A stretch of DNA of 64,000 nt from Bradyrhizobium ivorense (GCF_900696085.1 NZ_CAADFC020000016.1:1116001-1180000), one strand, 5' to 3'. Positions 16,768 through 26,092 are shown, counted from the stretch's first letter. Made by a program: numbers and translations. The notes: a model not told the origin generated them from the letters alone.

Positions 16768-17505
16768 GTGCAGTCGATGCAATTGCAATTTGTCGGCTGC
16801 GGCGATGCGTTCGGCTCCGGCGGCCGGTTCAACACCTGCTTCCACGTCACCGGCGCGCGGGTCAACTTCCTGATCGACTGCGGCGCCTCGTCGCTGCCGG
16901 CGCTGAAGCGGCTTGGCGTCGACCGCGACGCGATCGACCTGATCCTGATCACGCATTTCCATGGCGATCACTTTGCCGGCCTGCCGTTCTTCCTGCTCGA
17001 TGCGCAGTTTTCCCACCGCATAAGGCCGCTCGTGATCGCAGGCCCGGAGGGCATCGAAGCCAAGCTGCCGCAGGTGATGGAGGTGATGTTCGAGCACTCC
17101 TCCAAAACCAAACAGCGGTTTGATCTCTCGGTGGTCAGCCTCGCGCCGGAGCAAAGACGCGGCTTTGGCGAAGTGAGCGTGACGCCCTACCCAGTCGTGC
17201 ACGGCGAATCCGGCGGGCCGTTTTTGGCGTATCGCATCGAGGCCGAAGGCCGCGTCATCAGCTACAGCGCCGACACCGAATGGACCGACGCGCTGATACC
17301 AGCCGCGCAGCATGCCGATCTCTTCATCGCGGAAGCCTATACCTACGACAAGACGGTGAAAAACCATCTCAGCCTGAAAGCGCTGGAAGCGCATCTGCCC
17401 GCCATCGCCGCCAAGCGCGTCGTGCTCACCCATATGAGCGACGACATGCTCGGCCGCGCCCTGCCCTACACGGCGGCGAGCGACGGCATGACGATCGAAT
17501 TCTGA
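16768..17505 (+). CDS. MBL-fold metallo-hydrolase (RNase Z-like branch)
   Basis: A 245-residue hydrolase with the metal motif HFHGDH at 63-68, further ligand positions in VVHGESGGP and SADTEW, and late HMSDDM. The overall pattern (GCGDAFGSGGRFNT, DCGASSLPALKRLG) is that of the RNase Z/arylsulfatase-like branch. It lacks obvious tRNase Z exosite features, so it is more likely a small-molecule esterase/phosphodiesterase. GTG at 16768 sits close to AGGGAGAGC; an ATG at 16777 is equally possible. The MATE transporter follows 2 bases after its stop, so these are cotranscribed. Confidence 0.82.
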   Translation: MQSMQLQFVGCGDAFGSGGRFNTCFHVTGARVNFLIDCGASSLPALKRLGVDRDAIDLILITHFHGDHFAGLPFFLLDAQFSHRIRPLVIAGPEGIEAKLPQVMEVMFEHSSKTKQRFDLSVVSLAPEQRRGFGEVSVTPYPVVHGESGGPFLAYRIEAEGRVISYSADTEWTDALIPAAQHADLFIAEAYTYDKTVKNHLSLKALEAHLPAIAAKRVVLTHMSDDMLGRALPYTAASDGMTIEF

Positions 17506-17507
17506 CC

Positions 17508-18830
17508 ATGCACGCGCCGGTCCATCCCAAGATCACGACGCGCCAGGTGTTCGCCATCGCCGGCCCCGCGATGGTCGCCAACCTGACCACGCCGCTGATT
17601 GGCATCGTCTCGACCACGGCGATCGGCCGGCTCGACGACGCCGCGCTGCTCGGCGGCGTCGCCATGGCGTCGGTGATCTTCGACTGCCTGTTCTGGCTGT
17701 TCGCCTTCCTGCGCATGAGCACCTTGGCGTTCACTGCGCAGGCGCTAGGAGCGGGCGAGCCGCAGGAATTTTCCGCGATCCTGGTGCGAGGCTTCATCGT
17801 CGCCGGACTGATCGGCGCCGCCCTGATCGCACTGCAGGTGCCGCTCGCCGGGGTCACGTTCCAGCTGATGGGTGGCAGCGAGGGCGCGACGCGCGCGGCG
17901 AAAACCTACTTCATGATCCGGATCTGGTCGGCGCCGCTGGCGCTCGGCAATTACGTCATCCTCGGCTGGCTGGTCGGGCAGGCCCGCGCCAATCTGGCGC
18001 TGGCGCTGCAGATCGTGATCAACGTGATCAACATGGTGGCGACCGTGCTGCTGGTGGAGGCCTACGGCGCCGGCATCGCGGGTGCTGCGATCGCCGCCGT
18101 GCTTGCCGAGGCGGCCGGGTTTGTAGCCGGCGTCGTCGTGGCGTGGCGGATTTCGCAGAGTGGCTTCGCCGTTCCGCGTGCCACGCTGTTCGACCGTGCC
18201 AAGCTGATGCGAATGCTGGCGGTCAACCGCGACATCATGATCCGCACCGCAGCGCTGATCATCGTGTTCCTGTTCTTCACCGCAAAGGGCGCGCGTGAGG
18301 GCGACGTCACCTTGGCGGCGAATTCGGTGCTCAACAATTTCCTGCTGGTCTCCGCCTTCTTCCTCGACGGCCTCGCCAATGCCGCGCAGCAATTGTGCGG
18401 CCGCGCCTTCGGCGCGCGCGATGCCCGCGGCTTTGCCGATTCGACCCGCCTGGTGCTGCTCTGGGGGATCGGCTTTGCGCTGGTCGTGTCGGCGCTGTTC
18501 GCGCTGTTCGGGCCCGCGCTGATCGACCTGATGACGACCAGCGCCGAGGTGCGGCGCACCGCGCGCGACTTCCTGCTGTTCGTGATTCTCGCCCCGCTGC
18601 CCGGCGTGTTCGCCTTTGGCTTCGACGGCATCTATGTCGGCGCCACCTGGGCGCGCGAGATGCGCAACCTGATGCTGGTCTCGCTGGCGAGCTTCCTCGT
18701 CGTCTGGTGGACGCTGAGCGGATACGGCAACACCGGACTGTGGATTGCGCTGCTCGGCTTCTATATCGCGCGCGGCGGCTTTCAGGGCGCGCGCTATCCG
18801 GCGCTGCTGAGGAAGTCGTTCAAGTCTTGA
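17508..18830 (+). CDS. MATE family efflux transporter (DinF-like)
   Basis: A 440-residue inner-membrane protein with 12 hydrophobic helices in two MatE repeats. The first begins VFAIAGPAMVANLTTPLIGIVSTTAIG and the second near ANSVLNNFLLVSAFFLDGLANAAQQ. Members are Na+ or H+ antiporters for cationic drugs and metabolites; the DinF-like branch fits the N terminus. The start follows the MBL gene stop by 2 bases. A second, unrelated MATE protein lies at 49780-51222. Confidence 0.88.
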   Translation: MHAPVHPKITTRQVFAIAGPAMVANLTTPLIGIVSTTAIGRLDDAALLGGVAMASVIFDCLFWLFAFLRMSTLAFTAQALGAGEPQEFSAILVRGFIVAGLIGAALIALQVPLAGVTFQLMGGSEGATRAAKTYFMIRIWSAPLALGNYVILGWLVGQARANLALALQIVINVINMVATVLLVEAYGAGIAGAAIAAVLAEAAGFVAGVVVAWRISQSGFAVPRATLFDRAKLMRMLAVNRDIMIRTAALIIVFLFFTAKGAREGDVTLAANSVLNNFLLVSAFFLDGLANAAQQLCGRAFGARDARGFADSTRLVLLWGIGFALVVSALFALFGPALIDLMTTSAEVRRTARDFLLFVILAPLPGVFAFGFDGIYVGATWAREMRNLMLVSLASFLVVWWTLSGYGNTGLWIALLGFYIARGGFQGARYPALLRKSFKS

Positions 18831-18844
18831 CAGGCTCGCTCCGC

Positions 18845-19100
18845 CCCTTCTCCCCGCGTGCGGGGAGAAGGTCGGGATGAGGGGGAGTCTCCGCGAGGAC
18901 GGTGACAATTGCGCTTGCGGAAACTCCCCCTCACCCGGATCGCATCTGATGATGCGATCCGACCTCTCCCCGCAAGCGGGGCGAGGTGAAGAGCAGGCTG
19001 CCGTAGCCCGGATGCAGCGAAGCGAAATCCGGGACCAGCACTCCAATCTCCGCGGAAAAACTTGCCCCGGATTGCGCTGCGCTTCATCCAGGCTACGGGG
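18845..19100. repeat. Two palindromic elements between MATE and pyrD genes
   Basis: The first (about 18845-18990) has CTTCTCCCCGCGTGCGGGGA and CCTCTCCCCGCAAGCGGGGC arms around a TCGCATCTGATGATGCGA hairpin. The second (about 19004-19100) runs from GTAGCCCGGATGCAGCGAAG to CTGCGCTTCATCCAGGCTAC, an imperfect inverted repeat. They separate two convergent genes. Confidence 0.7.
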
Positions 19101-19110
19101 TTACGGACAC

Positions 19111-20208
19111 CTACTGCACCGGCCAGTCCTCGGCGGTGATGGTGGCGGCGTCGGCGCCGACGATTTCCGATAGCGAGTCGCGGCCGGTGCGCAGCAAGGT
19201 TGACGACAGATCGCGCTTGATGTCCTCGACCAGGCCGAGGCCCTTGTAGACCAGCGACGAATAGAGCTGGATCAGGCTGGCGCCGGCGCGGATTTTTGTC
19301 AGCGCGGCGCCGCCGGAGTCGATGCCGCCAACGCCGATCAGGGGAAACGCGCCTTCGACCCGCACATAGGTCTCGGCCACCATCCGCGTCGACAAACGGA
19401 ACAACGGCCGGCCGGACAGCCCGCCCTGCTCCTTGGCCCGGTTCTCCTCGCGCAAGGTCGAGGGCCGCGCCAGCGTGGTGTTGGCGACGATCATGCCGTC
19501 AACGCGGCGCGAGCGCGCGATGTGCACGACGTCGTCGAGCTCGGCGAGGCTGAGATCCGGCGCGACCTTCAGCAGCACCGGCGAGTCGCCGGCGTTGCGG
19601 CGCACCCGCTCGCGGGTGTCGATCACCCGCGCCAGGAGATCGTCGAGCGCGGCGGATTGCTGCAGATTGCGCAAACCCGGCGTATTCGGCGACGACACGT
19701 TGACGGTGAAATAGCTCGCGACCGGCGCGAAGGTCTCGATCAGCTTGACGTAGTCGGCGACGCGATCCGCTGAGTCCTTGTTGGCGCCGACATTGACGCC
19801 GATGATGCCGCCCTGGCTGGCGCGGGCGGCGAGCCGCCGCAACGCCGCCTCGGCGCCGTCATTGTTGAAGCCCATGCGGTTGATCACCGCTTCGTCGCGC
19901 TCGAGCCGGAACAGCCGCGGCCGCGGATTTCCGGCCTGCGGCCTCGGCGTCACCGAGCCGATCTCGACAAAGCCGAAGCCGAGCCGCAGTAGCGCGTCGG
20001 GCACCTCCGCGCTCTTGTCGAAACCCGCCGCCATGCCGATCGGGTTCGGGAAGTTCAATCCGAAGGCTCGCACCGCAAGCTTGGGATCATCCGGCCGCTG
20101 CCGGATCGGCGGCAGCAGCTTCAGGCCCTGGATCGCCATGCGATGGGCATCTTCCGGATCGAACCAGCGCAGCAGCGGCAGCGAGAAGGCGTCGAAGGCG
20201 CGGATCAC
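19111..20208 (-). CDS. pyrD: Quinone-dependent dihydroorotate dehydrogenase
   Basis: A 365-residue class 2 DHODH, which oxidises dihydroorotate to orotate in pyrimidine synthesis at the inner membrane and passes electrons to quinone. The class 2 N-terminal helix region (LPLLRWFDPEDAHRMAIQGL) precedes the barrel. Family landmarks are FPNPIGMAAGFDKSAE, VEIGSVTPRPQ, NRMGFNNDG, VNVSSPNTPGLR (containing the catalytic-base Ser region), LLKVAPDL, VANTT and IGVGGI. It overlaps the DUF952 gene upstream by 4 bases (20205-20208). Confidence 0.96.
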   Translation of the reverse strand: MIRAFDAFSLPLLRWFDPEDAHRMAIQGLKLLPPIRQRPDDPKLAVRAFGLNFPNPIGMAAGFDKSAEVPDALLRLGFGFVEIGSVTPRPQAGNPRPRLFRLERDEAVINRMGFNNDGAEAALRRLAARASQGGIIGVNVGANKDSADRVADYVKLIETFAPVASYFTVNVSSPNTPGLRNLQQSAALDDLLARVIDTRERVRRNAGDSPVLLKVAPDLSLAELDDVVHIARSRRVDGMIVANTTLARPSTLREENRAKEQGGLSGRPLFRLSTRMVAETYVRVEGAFPLIGVGGIDSGGAALTKIRAGASLIQLYSSLVYKGLGLVEDIKRDLSSTLLRTGRDSLSEIVGADAATITAEDWPVQ

Positions 20209-20549
20209 GGCTTCAGCTCCGGAACGTCGTGGCCACCGTCGGAGCGCGCGCGCAGATCGAGGATCTCGATGACAGCGCCGAGATCGAGCTCGCCATAGAG
20301 ATGCGGAAACAATTCGTCGTTGCGCGATGGCTCCCAGCGCAACTCATCGCCGAGCGCGTCGGCATCGACCGCGACCAGGAACAGGCCGGTTTGGCCGAAA
20401 TAGTGCTTGCGCGCGGTCTCGGCGACCTGGGCGGCGGTGGAAAAATGGATGTAGCCGTCGCGTAGATCGTCCGCACTGCCCCGGTACACGCCCTGCCGCT
20501 CGGCCTCGCGCCAGGCCGACGCGGGGGTGATTTTATAGATCGTAGGCAC
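20205..20549 (-). CDS. DUF952 domain-containing protein
   Basis: A 114-residue protein with the DUF952 signature: TIYKITPASAWREAE at the start, DGYIHFSTAAQVAETA in the middle, and LRWEPSRNDELFPHLYGEL towards the end. The fold resembles ADP-ribosyl-handling proteins in structural surveys, but no role is established. It overlaps pyrD by 4 bases, a linkage seen widely in Rhizobiales, so it may be cotranslated with pyrimidine synthesis without being part of it. Confidence 0.88.
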   Translation of the reverse strand: MPTIYKITPASAWREAERQGVYRGSADDLRDGYIHFSTAAQVAETARKHYFGQTGLFLVAVDADALGDELRWEPSRNDELFPHLYGELDLGAVIEILDLRARSDGGHDVPELKP

Positions 20550-20739
20550 GTGCCGGCCTTCCCTTTTGTCCTTGAGTCTTCTGGGATTTTTTCCGGATTG
20601 ATGGGGAAAAGCCCCAGAGGTGGGCGACCGTATCGACGGCCGCGGCGCAACTCAAGCGGCGCCACGCCACACCTGTCGCCAGATTTGCGCAAACCGCCAC
20701 TTTCAGGCAATAATTCCTACCGCACCGGGGATGATCACG

Positions 20740-21393
20740 ATGGCCAAACAACCCAAAGCCGCCCGGCCGCTGACCCACGCCCAGGTCTGGGCGGCCCTCG
20801 ACCGGCTCGCCGAGCGCGCCGGTCTGTCGCCGTCAGGCCTTGCCAAGGCCTCCGGTCTCGATCCCACCACCTTCAACAAGTCCAAGCGCATCACCGGCGA
20901 CGGCCGCGAGCGCTGGCCGTCGACCGAGTCGGTCTCCAAGGCGCTGGCGGCGACCAATGCCAGCATGGAGACCTTCGTGCAGCTGCTGGGCGACGGCCCG
21001 CGCGGCGGCCAGTCGGTGCCGCTGCTCGGCTTCGCCCAGGCCGGCGCCGGTGGCTATTTCGACGACAGCGGTTTTCCGGCCGGCAAGGGCTGGGACGAGG
21101 TGGCGTTGCCGGCGACCGGCGACGAGCACGCCTATGCGCTGGAGATCGAGGGCGACTCGATGCGGCCGGCCTATCGCGAAGGCGACATCATCGTGGTCTC
21201 GCCCGCGACCGCGATCCGCCGCGGCGACCGCGTCGTGGTGCGCACCACCGGCGGCGAGGTGATGGTGAAGGAGCTGCGCCGCCGCACCGCCAAGCTGCTG
21301 GAGCTCGCCTCGCTCAACCCCGAACATCCGGACCGCACGCTGGAGGCCGAAGAGGTCGAGTGGATCGCGCGCATCGTGTGGGCGAGCCAGTAA
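20740..21393 (+). CDS. S24 family (LexA/CI-like) HTH transcriptional regulator
   Basis: A 217-residue protein. The N-terminal helix-turn-helix (about 12-70; LAERAGLSPSGLAKASGLDPT then NKSKRI) resembles a phage-repressor-type domain. The C-terminal S24 peptidase-like domain has EGDSMRPAYREGDIIVVSP with the catalytic Ser, and VMVKELRR with the Lys. The C-terminal half keeps both catalytic residues, so self-cleavage is possible, although no obvious Ala-Gly cleavage site was confirmed. The start at 20740 has GGGG nine bases upstream; ATG at 20731 is an alternative. No phage genes are nearby, so it is probably a chromosomal stress regulator. Confidence 0.85.
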   Translation: MAKQPKAARPLTHAQVWAALDRLAERAGLSPSGLAKASGLDPTTFNKSKRITGDGRERWPSTESVSKALAATNASMETFVQLLGDGPRGGQSVPLLGFAQAGAGGYFDDSGFPAGKGWDEVALPATGDEHAYALEIEGDSMRPAYREGDIIVVSPATAIRRGDRVVVRTTGGEVMVKELRRRTAKLLELASLNPEHPDRTLEAEEVEWIARIVWASQ

Positions 21394-21397
21394 CTCA

Positions 21398-21487
21398 GGC
21401 CGTCATTGCCGGGCTTGACCCGGCAATCCATCACTCTTGAAAGAATCGATTTTGAGATGGATGCGCGGGTCAAGCCCGCGCATGACA
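21398..21487. repeat. GTCAT-ended palindromic element
   Basis: It begins GCCGTCATTGCCGGGCTTGA, whose CCGGGCTTGACCCGG core folds on itself, and ends GGGTCAAGCCCGCGCATGAC. It lies between two convergent genes. Confidence 0.7.
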
Positions 21488-21499
21488 GGTGAGTGCAGC

Positions 21500-22285
21500 T
21501 TACGTCGCGTAGTCCGGCTCCTTGCGGTCCAGCATCCGCTTCAGCGCATCGAAATGCCGCTGCGATGGGCTCGGGCCGGTGTAGAGGTGATCGTCGCGAT
21601 AATCGCGCTTGGTCTTCTCGACCACATGCGCCGGCAATTGCTTCAGCGGCTGCTGGGTCCACATTGCGTAGATCTGCACCTGCGCGGCGCGCTCGATGTA
21701 ATAGAGCCGGTCATAGGCATCGGCGACGGTCTCGCCGACGGTCGAGATGCCGTGATTGGCCATGAACAAGATCGTCTTGTCGCCGATCACGCTGGCAAGG
21801 CGCGCGCCTTCGGCCGGATCGAGCGCGGGACCGGTATAGAGATCGTCATAGGCGATCGCCTCCGAGAGTCCGACTTCGGTCTGCCCGATCTCCTTGATGC
21901 GCGGATCCTCGAGCCGGGTCAGCGCGCTGGCATACGGCATGTGGGTGTGAAACACCGCTTTGGCCTGCGGCAGCGCCTTGTGGATCGGCGCGTGGATGCA
22001 ATAGCAGGAGCGCTCGACCTCGCCCTCGCCGCGCTTTACCTCGGCATCGTCGATCCCGACTTCCATGAAGGACGACGCGGTCACCTCCGACCAGTGCATG
22101 CCGAACGGGATCTGGTAGTAGCGGTCGGTGCGGCCCGGCACCACGAAGGTGAGATGGTTGAAGATGCCTTCGGAGAAGCCGTGGATATAGGCGAGCCGGT
22201 GCGCGGCGGCGAGATCGACCCGCGCCTGCCATTCCTCGGCGCTGGTATCATTCCGCAGCGATGACGGCGAAACCCTGAACTGCAT
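21500..22285 (-). CDS. Class II aldolase/adducin family protein
   Basis: A 261-residue protein of the AraD/FucA fold. Landmarks: LAYIHGFSEGIFNHLTFVVPG near the start (phosphate-loop region), HTHMPYASAL carrying two zinc His, and NHGISTVGETVADAYDRLYYIERAA carrying the third His. Family members cleave or epimerise sugar phosphates or decarboxylate related hydroxy acids. The substrate here is unknown and no sugar pathway genes are adjacent. Confidence 0.85.
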   Translation of the reverse strand: MQFRVSPSSLRNDTSAEEWQARVDLAAAHRLAYIHGFSEGIFNHLTFVVPGRTDRYYQIPFGMHWSEVTASSFMEVGIDDAEVKRGEGEVERSCYCIHAPIHKALPQAKAVFHTHMPYASALTRLEDPRIKEIGQTEVGLSEAIAYDDLYTGPALDPAEGARLASVIGDKTILFMANHGISTVGETVADAYDRLYYIERAAQVQIYAMWTQQPLKQLPAHVVEKTKRDYRDDHLYTGPSPSQRHFDALKRMLDRKEPDYAT

Positions 22286-22447
22286 GCGCGTGCTCCCATC
22301 TGTGCCGGCCGCTCGACGGAGGCCGTGCGGATTTTATGGCAGGGAGTGTAGCGCAATCCGCGGCCAACCTCCGGTGAAAATGCCGATGGGCTGCCATCCG
22401 GATTTTGCGGGCCCGCTGCACCTATGCGATGATGCGCCGCAGGGGAC

Positions 22448-22954
22448 ATGACATCGGACTGGGCTGCAATGACCGACGACACCAAGCCAAAACCTCCGGC
22501 ATTTGATCCGGATACAGTCGCTGAGAGCAATTACACCAGCTATCCGCCGCTGCACCGCGCCGCCAACCAGTCGCGCTACAATCGCCGGCTCGGCGACCAT
22601 GCCGGCCTGACCAATTTCGGGGTCAGCTTGACGCGGATTGTTCCGGGCGGGCAGTCCTCGTACCGCCACGCGCATTCGCGCCAGGACGAGTTCGTCTATG
22701 TGCTCGAGGGCGAGGTGGTGATGGAGACCAACGGCGGCGCGCAGGTGCTGACATCAGGCATGTGCGCCGGCTTCCCCGCCGGTTGCGGCGACGCGCACCG
22801 CTTCGTCAATCGCACCGCGACCGACGTGAGGCTCCTGGTGATCGGCGATCGCACGGCCGGTGACGAGATCAGCTATCCCGATGTCGATATGCACGCCGTG
22901 CTGGGAGCGGACGGGGCCTATCGATTCACCACCAAGGCGGGCGAACCGCTGTAA
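22448..22954 (+). CDS. Cupin domain-containing protein
   Basis: A 168-residue single-domain cupin. Motif 1 is seen as SSYRHAHSRQDEFVYVLEG (His, His, Glu metal ligands), and motif 2 as GMCAGFPAGCGDAHRFVN (His ligand). The barrel spans roughly residues 55-140. Catalytic function is unknown; small cupins of this type often act as isomerases, oxygenases or sensors. The ATG at 22448 is followed by another at 22469; either could be used. Confidence 0.82.
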   Translation: MTSDWAAMTDDTKPKPPAFDPDTVAESNYTSYPPLHRAANQSRYNRRLGDHAGLTNFGVSLTRIVPGGQSSYRHAHSRQDEFVYVLEGEVVMETNGGAQVLTSGMCAGFPAGCGDAHRFVNRTATDVRLLVIGDRTAGDEISYPDVDMHAVLGADGAYRFTTKAGEPL

Positions 22955-23054
22955 TCGGCGGCAGCCGGGCGCGCAATTGCCGTCATTATCCAAGTTTGTA
23001 CTGACCCGGATTCGGATATTAGAAGGTCCTTTTTTCAAGCCATGGGGGGCTCAT

Positions 23055-23809
23055 TTGAATCGTCGGCACTTTCTGAAGGCACTGGGCGGACTTGCCGTCT
23101 GCCCGCTCTGTTCAACCACCGGTTTCGCCGCGGAAGGCGCGCATTGGAGCTATGAGGGAGACGCTGGCCCCAGCAAATGGGGCGATCTCGACGCCGCGAA
23201 CAAGGTTTGCTCTATCGGCTCTCAGCAATCGCCGATCGATATTGCCGGACGGTCAAATCACAACTGCCGGCGCTGAAGATCGCGTGGGGCAAGACGGCGG
23301 AGACCATCGTCAACAATGGGCACACCATTCAGCTCAATTTTGCCGATGGCAGCACGCTGAAGCTCGGCGACACCACCTACAATCTGGTGCAGCTTCACTT
23401 CCACCGGCCGAGCGAACATCTGATCGGCGGCAGGAATTTTCCGATGGAGGCGCATTTCGTCCATCGCGCCGCTTCGGGCGCGCTGGCGGTCATCGGCGTG
23501 CTGATGGCGGAAGGCAAGGCAAATGCCACGTTCGCCAGGATCGTGGCAACGATGCCGGCCAAGGAAGGGCCGGCGGTGAAGGCGGATGGCGCCATCGATC
23601 CGCACGGCCTGCTGCCGGCAAAGCTCGGCTATTATCGCTATTCCGGCTCGCTGACGACGCCGCCATGCGCGGAAGTCGTCGAATGGCTGGTGCTGACCGA
23701 CCCGATCCAGGTCGCGGCATCCGACGTCGCCAGCTTCGCGAAGCTCTATCCGATGAACGCCCGCCCGGTGCAGAAAAGCAACCGCCGCTACGTGCTGCAA
23801 TCGAGCTAG
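23055..23809 (+). pseudogene. Alpha-type carbonic anhydrase, frameshifted
   Basis: The frame from a TTG at 23055 (GGGGGG upstream) gives a Tat-like leader (NRRHFLKALGGLAVCPLC) and the enzyme N terminus (HWSYEGDAGPSKWGDLD, QQSPIDIAG), then runs off-frame. One base later the second frame continues with TVKSQLPALKIAW and the full catalytic part. The zinc site is present: LHFHRPSEH gives two His and MEAHFVH the third. A single missing base at about 23248 (GGACG where GGAACG would restore the frame) accounts for the break. The product would hydrate CO2 in the periplasm. Whether this is a real inactivation or a sequencing error cannot be told here. Confidence 0.85.
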
Positions 23810-23842
23810 AGCGGGATAGGTTGAATCGGTTTAGCCGACCGC
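23807..23842. repeat. TAGAGC-type element remnant
   Basis: The TAG stop of the carbonic anhydrase is the first three bases of TAGAGCGGGATAGGTTGAAT, followed by CGGTTTAGCCGACC. This is the short version of the stop-codon-associated element also seen at 744, 30576, 34934, 43716 and 45224. Confidence 0.5.
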
Positions 23843-23844
23843 GT

Positions 23845-24148
23845 CAGTAGTAGCCCGGATGAAGCCAACGGGCCGCGCGAACGCGCGCCCGATGACAGGC
23901 TCCGCGCAATCCAGGGCAGTTGGACCACAGGCAAGATTCCCGGATTTCGCTTCGCTGCATCCCGGCTACGCTTCTTGCCTCGCCCCGCTTGCGGGGAGAG
24001 GCCGGAGCGCATGCAGCGAAGCGAAATGCGATCCGGGTGAGGGGGAGCCTCCGCGAAGCCATCCCTCACCGTACGTGCGGAAAGCGCGGAAAGAGGCCCC
24101 TCACCCCAACCCTCTCCCCGCAAGCGCGGGGCGAGGGAGAACCACGAA
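23845..24148. repeat. Cluster of palindromic elements
   Basis: An inverted repeat starting GTAGCCCGGATGAAGC and closing GCTTCGCTGCATCCCGGCTA. It is followed by GCCCCGCTTGCGGGGAGAGG, a GATCCGGGTGAGGGGGA segment, and CCTCTCCCCGCAAGCGCGGG. The whole 350-base gap between the carbonic anhydrase and lysS is made of these; no gene is seen. Confidence 0.7.
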
Positions 24149-24159
24149 CTGCGCTACAA

Positions 24160-25812
24160 CTACGCCGACCGCGCCAGGGCGCCGTCGATCATGTTGACCG
24201 CGTTCTGCACGCCGTAGACCGCGACGAAGGAGCCGAAGCGCGGGCCCTTCTCCTGGCCGAGCAGCACCTGGTAGAGCATGTTGAACCAGTCGAGCGAGAC
24301 GCCGGGACGACCGTCCTTGCCCTTCTTCACCTGGTCGAGGAACGGCTCGCGGCGGCCGATCTCGTAGACCACGTTCTGAATGTCTTCCGCGGTCGCGTCC
24401 GCGGGCAGGCTCGACAGCGCGTCGCGCAAGTCCTGCAGCGCGGCGCGCTCGCTGTCGGTCGGCTCGCGGAATTGCTTCGTCGGCGCCACGAAGTCGCGAT
24501 AATAGTTGATGGCGTAGCCGACCATCGCATCGAGCTTCGGATGGGTCTGCGGCGTCGCGCCGGGACGATAGCGGCCGATAAAACCCCACAGCGTCGCGGC
24601 ATTCTCGGCATTCGACGACGACACCAACGTCAGCAACAGCTGGAAGGTGACCGGCATGTCGGCCTGCGGCGGCTTGCCGGAGTGAATGTGCCAGACCGGG
24701 TTCTGCAGTTGCTGCCGCGCTTCCTGCCGCGCAAATCCGTCGAGGAACTGCTGGTAGTCGTCGACATTGCGCGGGATGACATCGAAGAACAGCCGCTTCG
24801 CCGCCTTCGGCTCGCGGTACATGAACAGCGACAGCGACTCCGGCGAGGCGTAGCGCAGCCATTCGTCGATGGTGAGCCCGTTGCCCTTCGACTTCGAGAT
24901 CTTCTGGCCCTTCTCGTCGAGAAACAGCTCGTAGTTGAAGCCTTCCGGCGGCGTGCCGCCGAGTGCCGAGCAGATCTTGCCCGACAGCTTGACCGAGTCG
25001 ATCAGGTCCTTGCCGGCCATTTCGTAGTCGACGCCGAGCGCGTACCAGCGCATCGCCCAGTCCGGCTTCCATTGCAGCTTGCAACGGCCGCCGGTGACGG
25101 GAACGGTGACGCTTTCCTTGGTGTCGGGGTCTTCGTAGGAGATCGTGCCGGCCTTGGCGTCATGCGCCGTCACAGGAACGTACAGCACCGTCCCGGTGCG
25201 CGGGCAGATCGGCAGAAACGGCGAATAGCTCGCCGCGCGCTCCTCGCGCAGCGACGGCAGCATGATCGCCATCACCTTCTCGATCCGCTCCAGCATGCGC
25301 AGCAGCGCGGCGTCGAACTTGCCGGAGGTGTAATACTCGGTCGAGCTCGCGAACTCATAGTCGAAGCCGAACTGGTCGAGGAAGGCGCGCAGCCGCGCAT
25401 TGTTGTGTTCGCCGAAGCTCGGATGGGTGCCGAACGGATCGGGCACCTTGGTGAGCGGCTTGCCGAGGTTCTGTTCCAAGAGCTCCTTGTTCGGCACGTT
25501 GTCCGGCACCTTGCGCAGGCCGTCCATGTCGTCGGAGAAGGCGAGCAGGCGGGTCTTGATCTTGTCCTCGGTGAGCACGCGGAAGGCGTGGCGCACCATG
25601 GTGGTGCGCGCGACCTCGCCGAAGGTGCCGATATGCGGCAGGCCCGACGGGCCGTAGCCGGTCTCGAACAGCACCTCATGCTTTGGACTCTCCTTGGGAT
25701 TTTTCTTCAGCCGCGCGACAATCGCCTTCGCCTGCTCGAACGGCCAGGCGTTGGATTGTTCGGCGAGCGCCCGCAGGTCGCTCGGGCTGGCGGCAAGATC
25801 AATCACGGACAT
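24160..25812 (-). CDS. lysS: Lysine--tRNA ligase, class I
   Basis: A 550-residue class I (archaeal-type, also called lysK) lysyl-tRNA synthetase, which charges tRNA-Lys. The HIGH-equivalent is PHIGT at 60-63 within GYGPSGLPHIG, and the KMSKS-equivalent is KISKSKGNG at 304-312. The C-terminal alpha-helical domain ends with AVNMIDGALARSA. Alphaproteobacteria characteristically use this form instead of class II. The start at 25812 (MSVIDLAASPSDL) was preferred to an upstream extension. Palindromic repeats flank it on both sides. Confidence 0.95.
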   Translation of the reverse strand: MSVIDLAASPSDLRALAEQSNAWPFEQAKAIVARLKKNPKESPKHEVLFETGYGPSGLPHIGTFGEVARTTMVRHAFRVLTEDKIKTRLLAFSDDMDGLRKVPDNVPNKELLEQNLGKPLTKVPDPFGTHPSFGEHNNARLRAFLDQFGFDYEFASSTEYYTSGKFDAALLRMLERIEKVMAIMLPSLREERAASYSPFLPICPRTGTVLYVPVTAHDAKAGTISYEDPDTKESVTVPVTGGRCKLQWKPDWAMRWYALGVDYEMAGKDLIDSVKLSGKICSALGGTPPEGFNYELFLDEKGQKISKSKGNGLTIDEWLRYASPESLSLFMYREPKAAKRLFFDVIPRNVDDYQQFLDGFARQEARQQLQNPVWHIHSGKPPQADMPVTFQLLLTLVSSSNAENAATLWGFIGRYRPGATPQTHPKLDAMVGYAINYYRDFVAPTKQFREPTDSERAALQDLRDALSSLPADATAEDIQNVVYEIGRREPFLDQVKKGKDGRPGVSLDWFNMLYQVLLGQEKGPRFGSFVAVYGVQNAVNMIDGALARSA

Positions 25813-25889
25813 TCTTCTGCTTCTCTCCAAAAAGGCCGCGAAAACTAACGCTTTCGCGGGAAAATGCAAAACGGCTGCGGGACGGTCGC

Positions 25890-26080
25890 CGCCTCCCTCG
25901 CCCCGCTCTCTTGTCCGCCGAAGCCCGCCTTCGGGCGAAGGCGGATGCGGGGAGAGGGTTGGGGTGAGGGGCTAGATCCGCATCAACAGCAGGAAGACGG
26001 ATTCGCGGAGGCTCCCCCTCACCCGAAATTCAAGCTGCGCTTGAATTTCGACCTCTCCCCCGCAAGCGGGGCGAGGTGAA
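25890..26080. repeat. Palindromic elements upstream of lysS
   Basis: Hairpins CCGAAGCCCGCCTTCGGGCG, a GGGGAGAGGGTTGGGGTGAG segment, AAATTCAAGCTGCGCTTGAATTT and CTCTCCCCCGCAAGCGGGGC. No gene is recognised in 25813-26092. The lysS promoter must lie here but cannot be picked out. Confidence 0.65.
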
Positions 26081-26092
26081 GAAACTCCGCGG

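Noticed and set aside
20740..21393. Phage repressor and hidden prophage
   Set aside because: The S24 regulator stands alone among housekeeping genes, with no integrase, structural genes or attachment repeats.
24101..25084. Minus-strand frame of 327 residues overlapping lysS
   Set aside because: It is out of frame with the synthetase and has no domain. The synthetase frame keeps both class I signatures.
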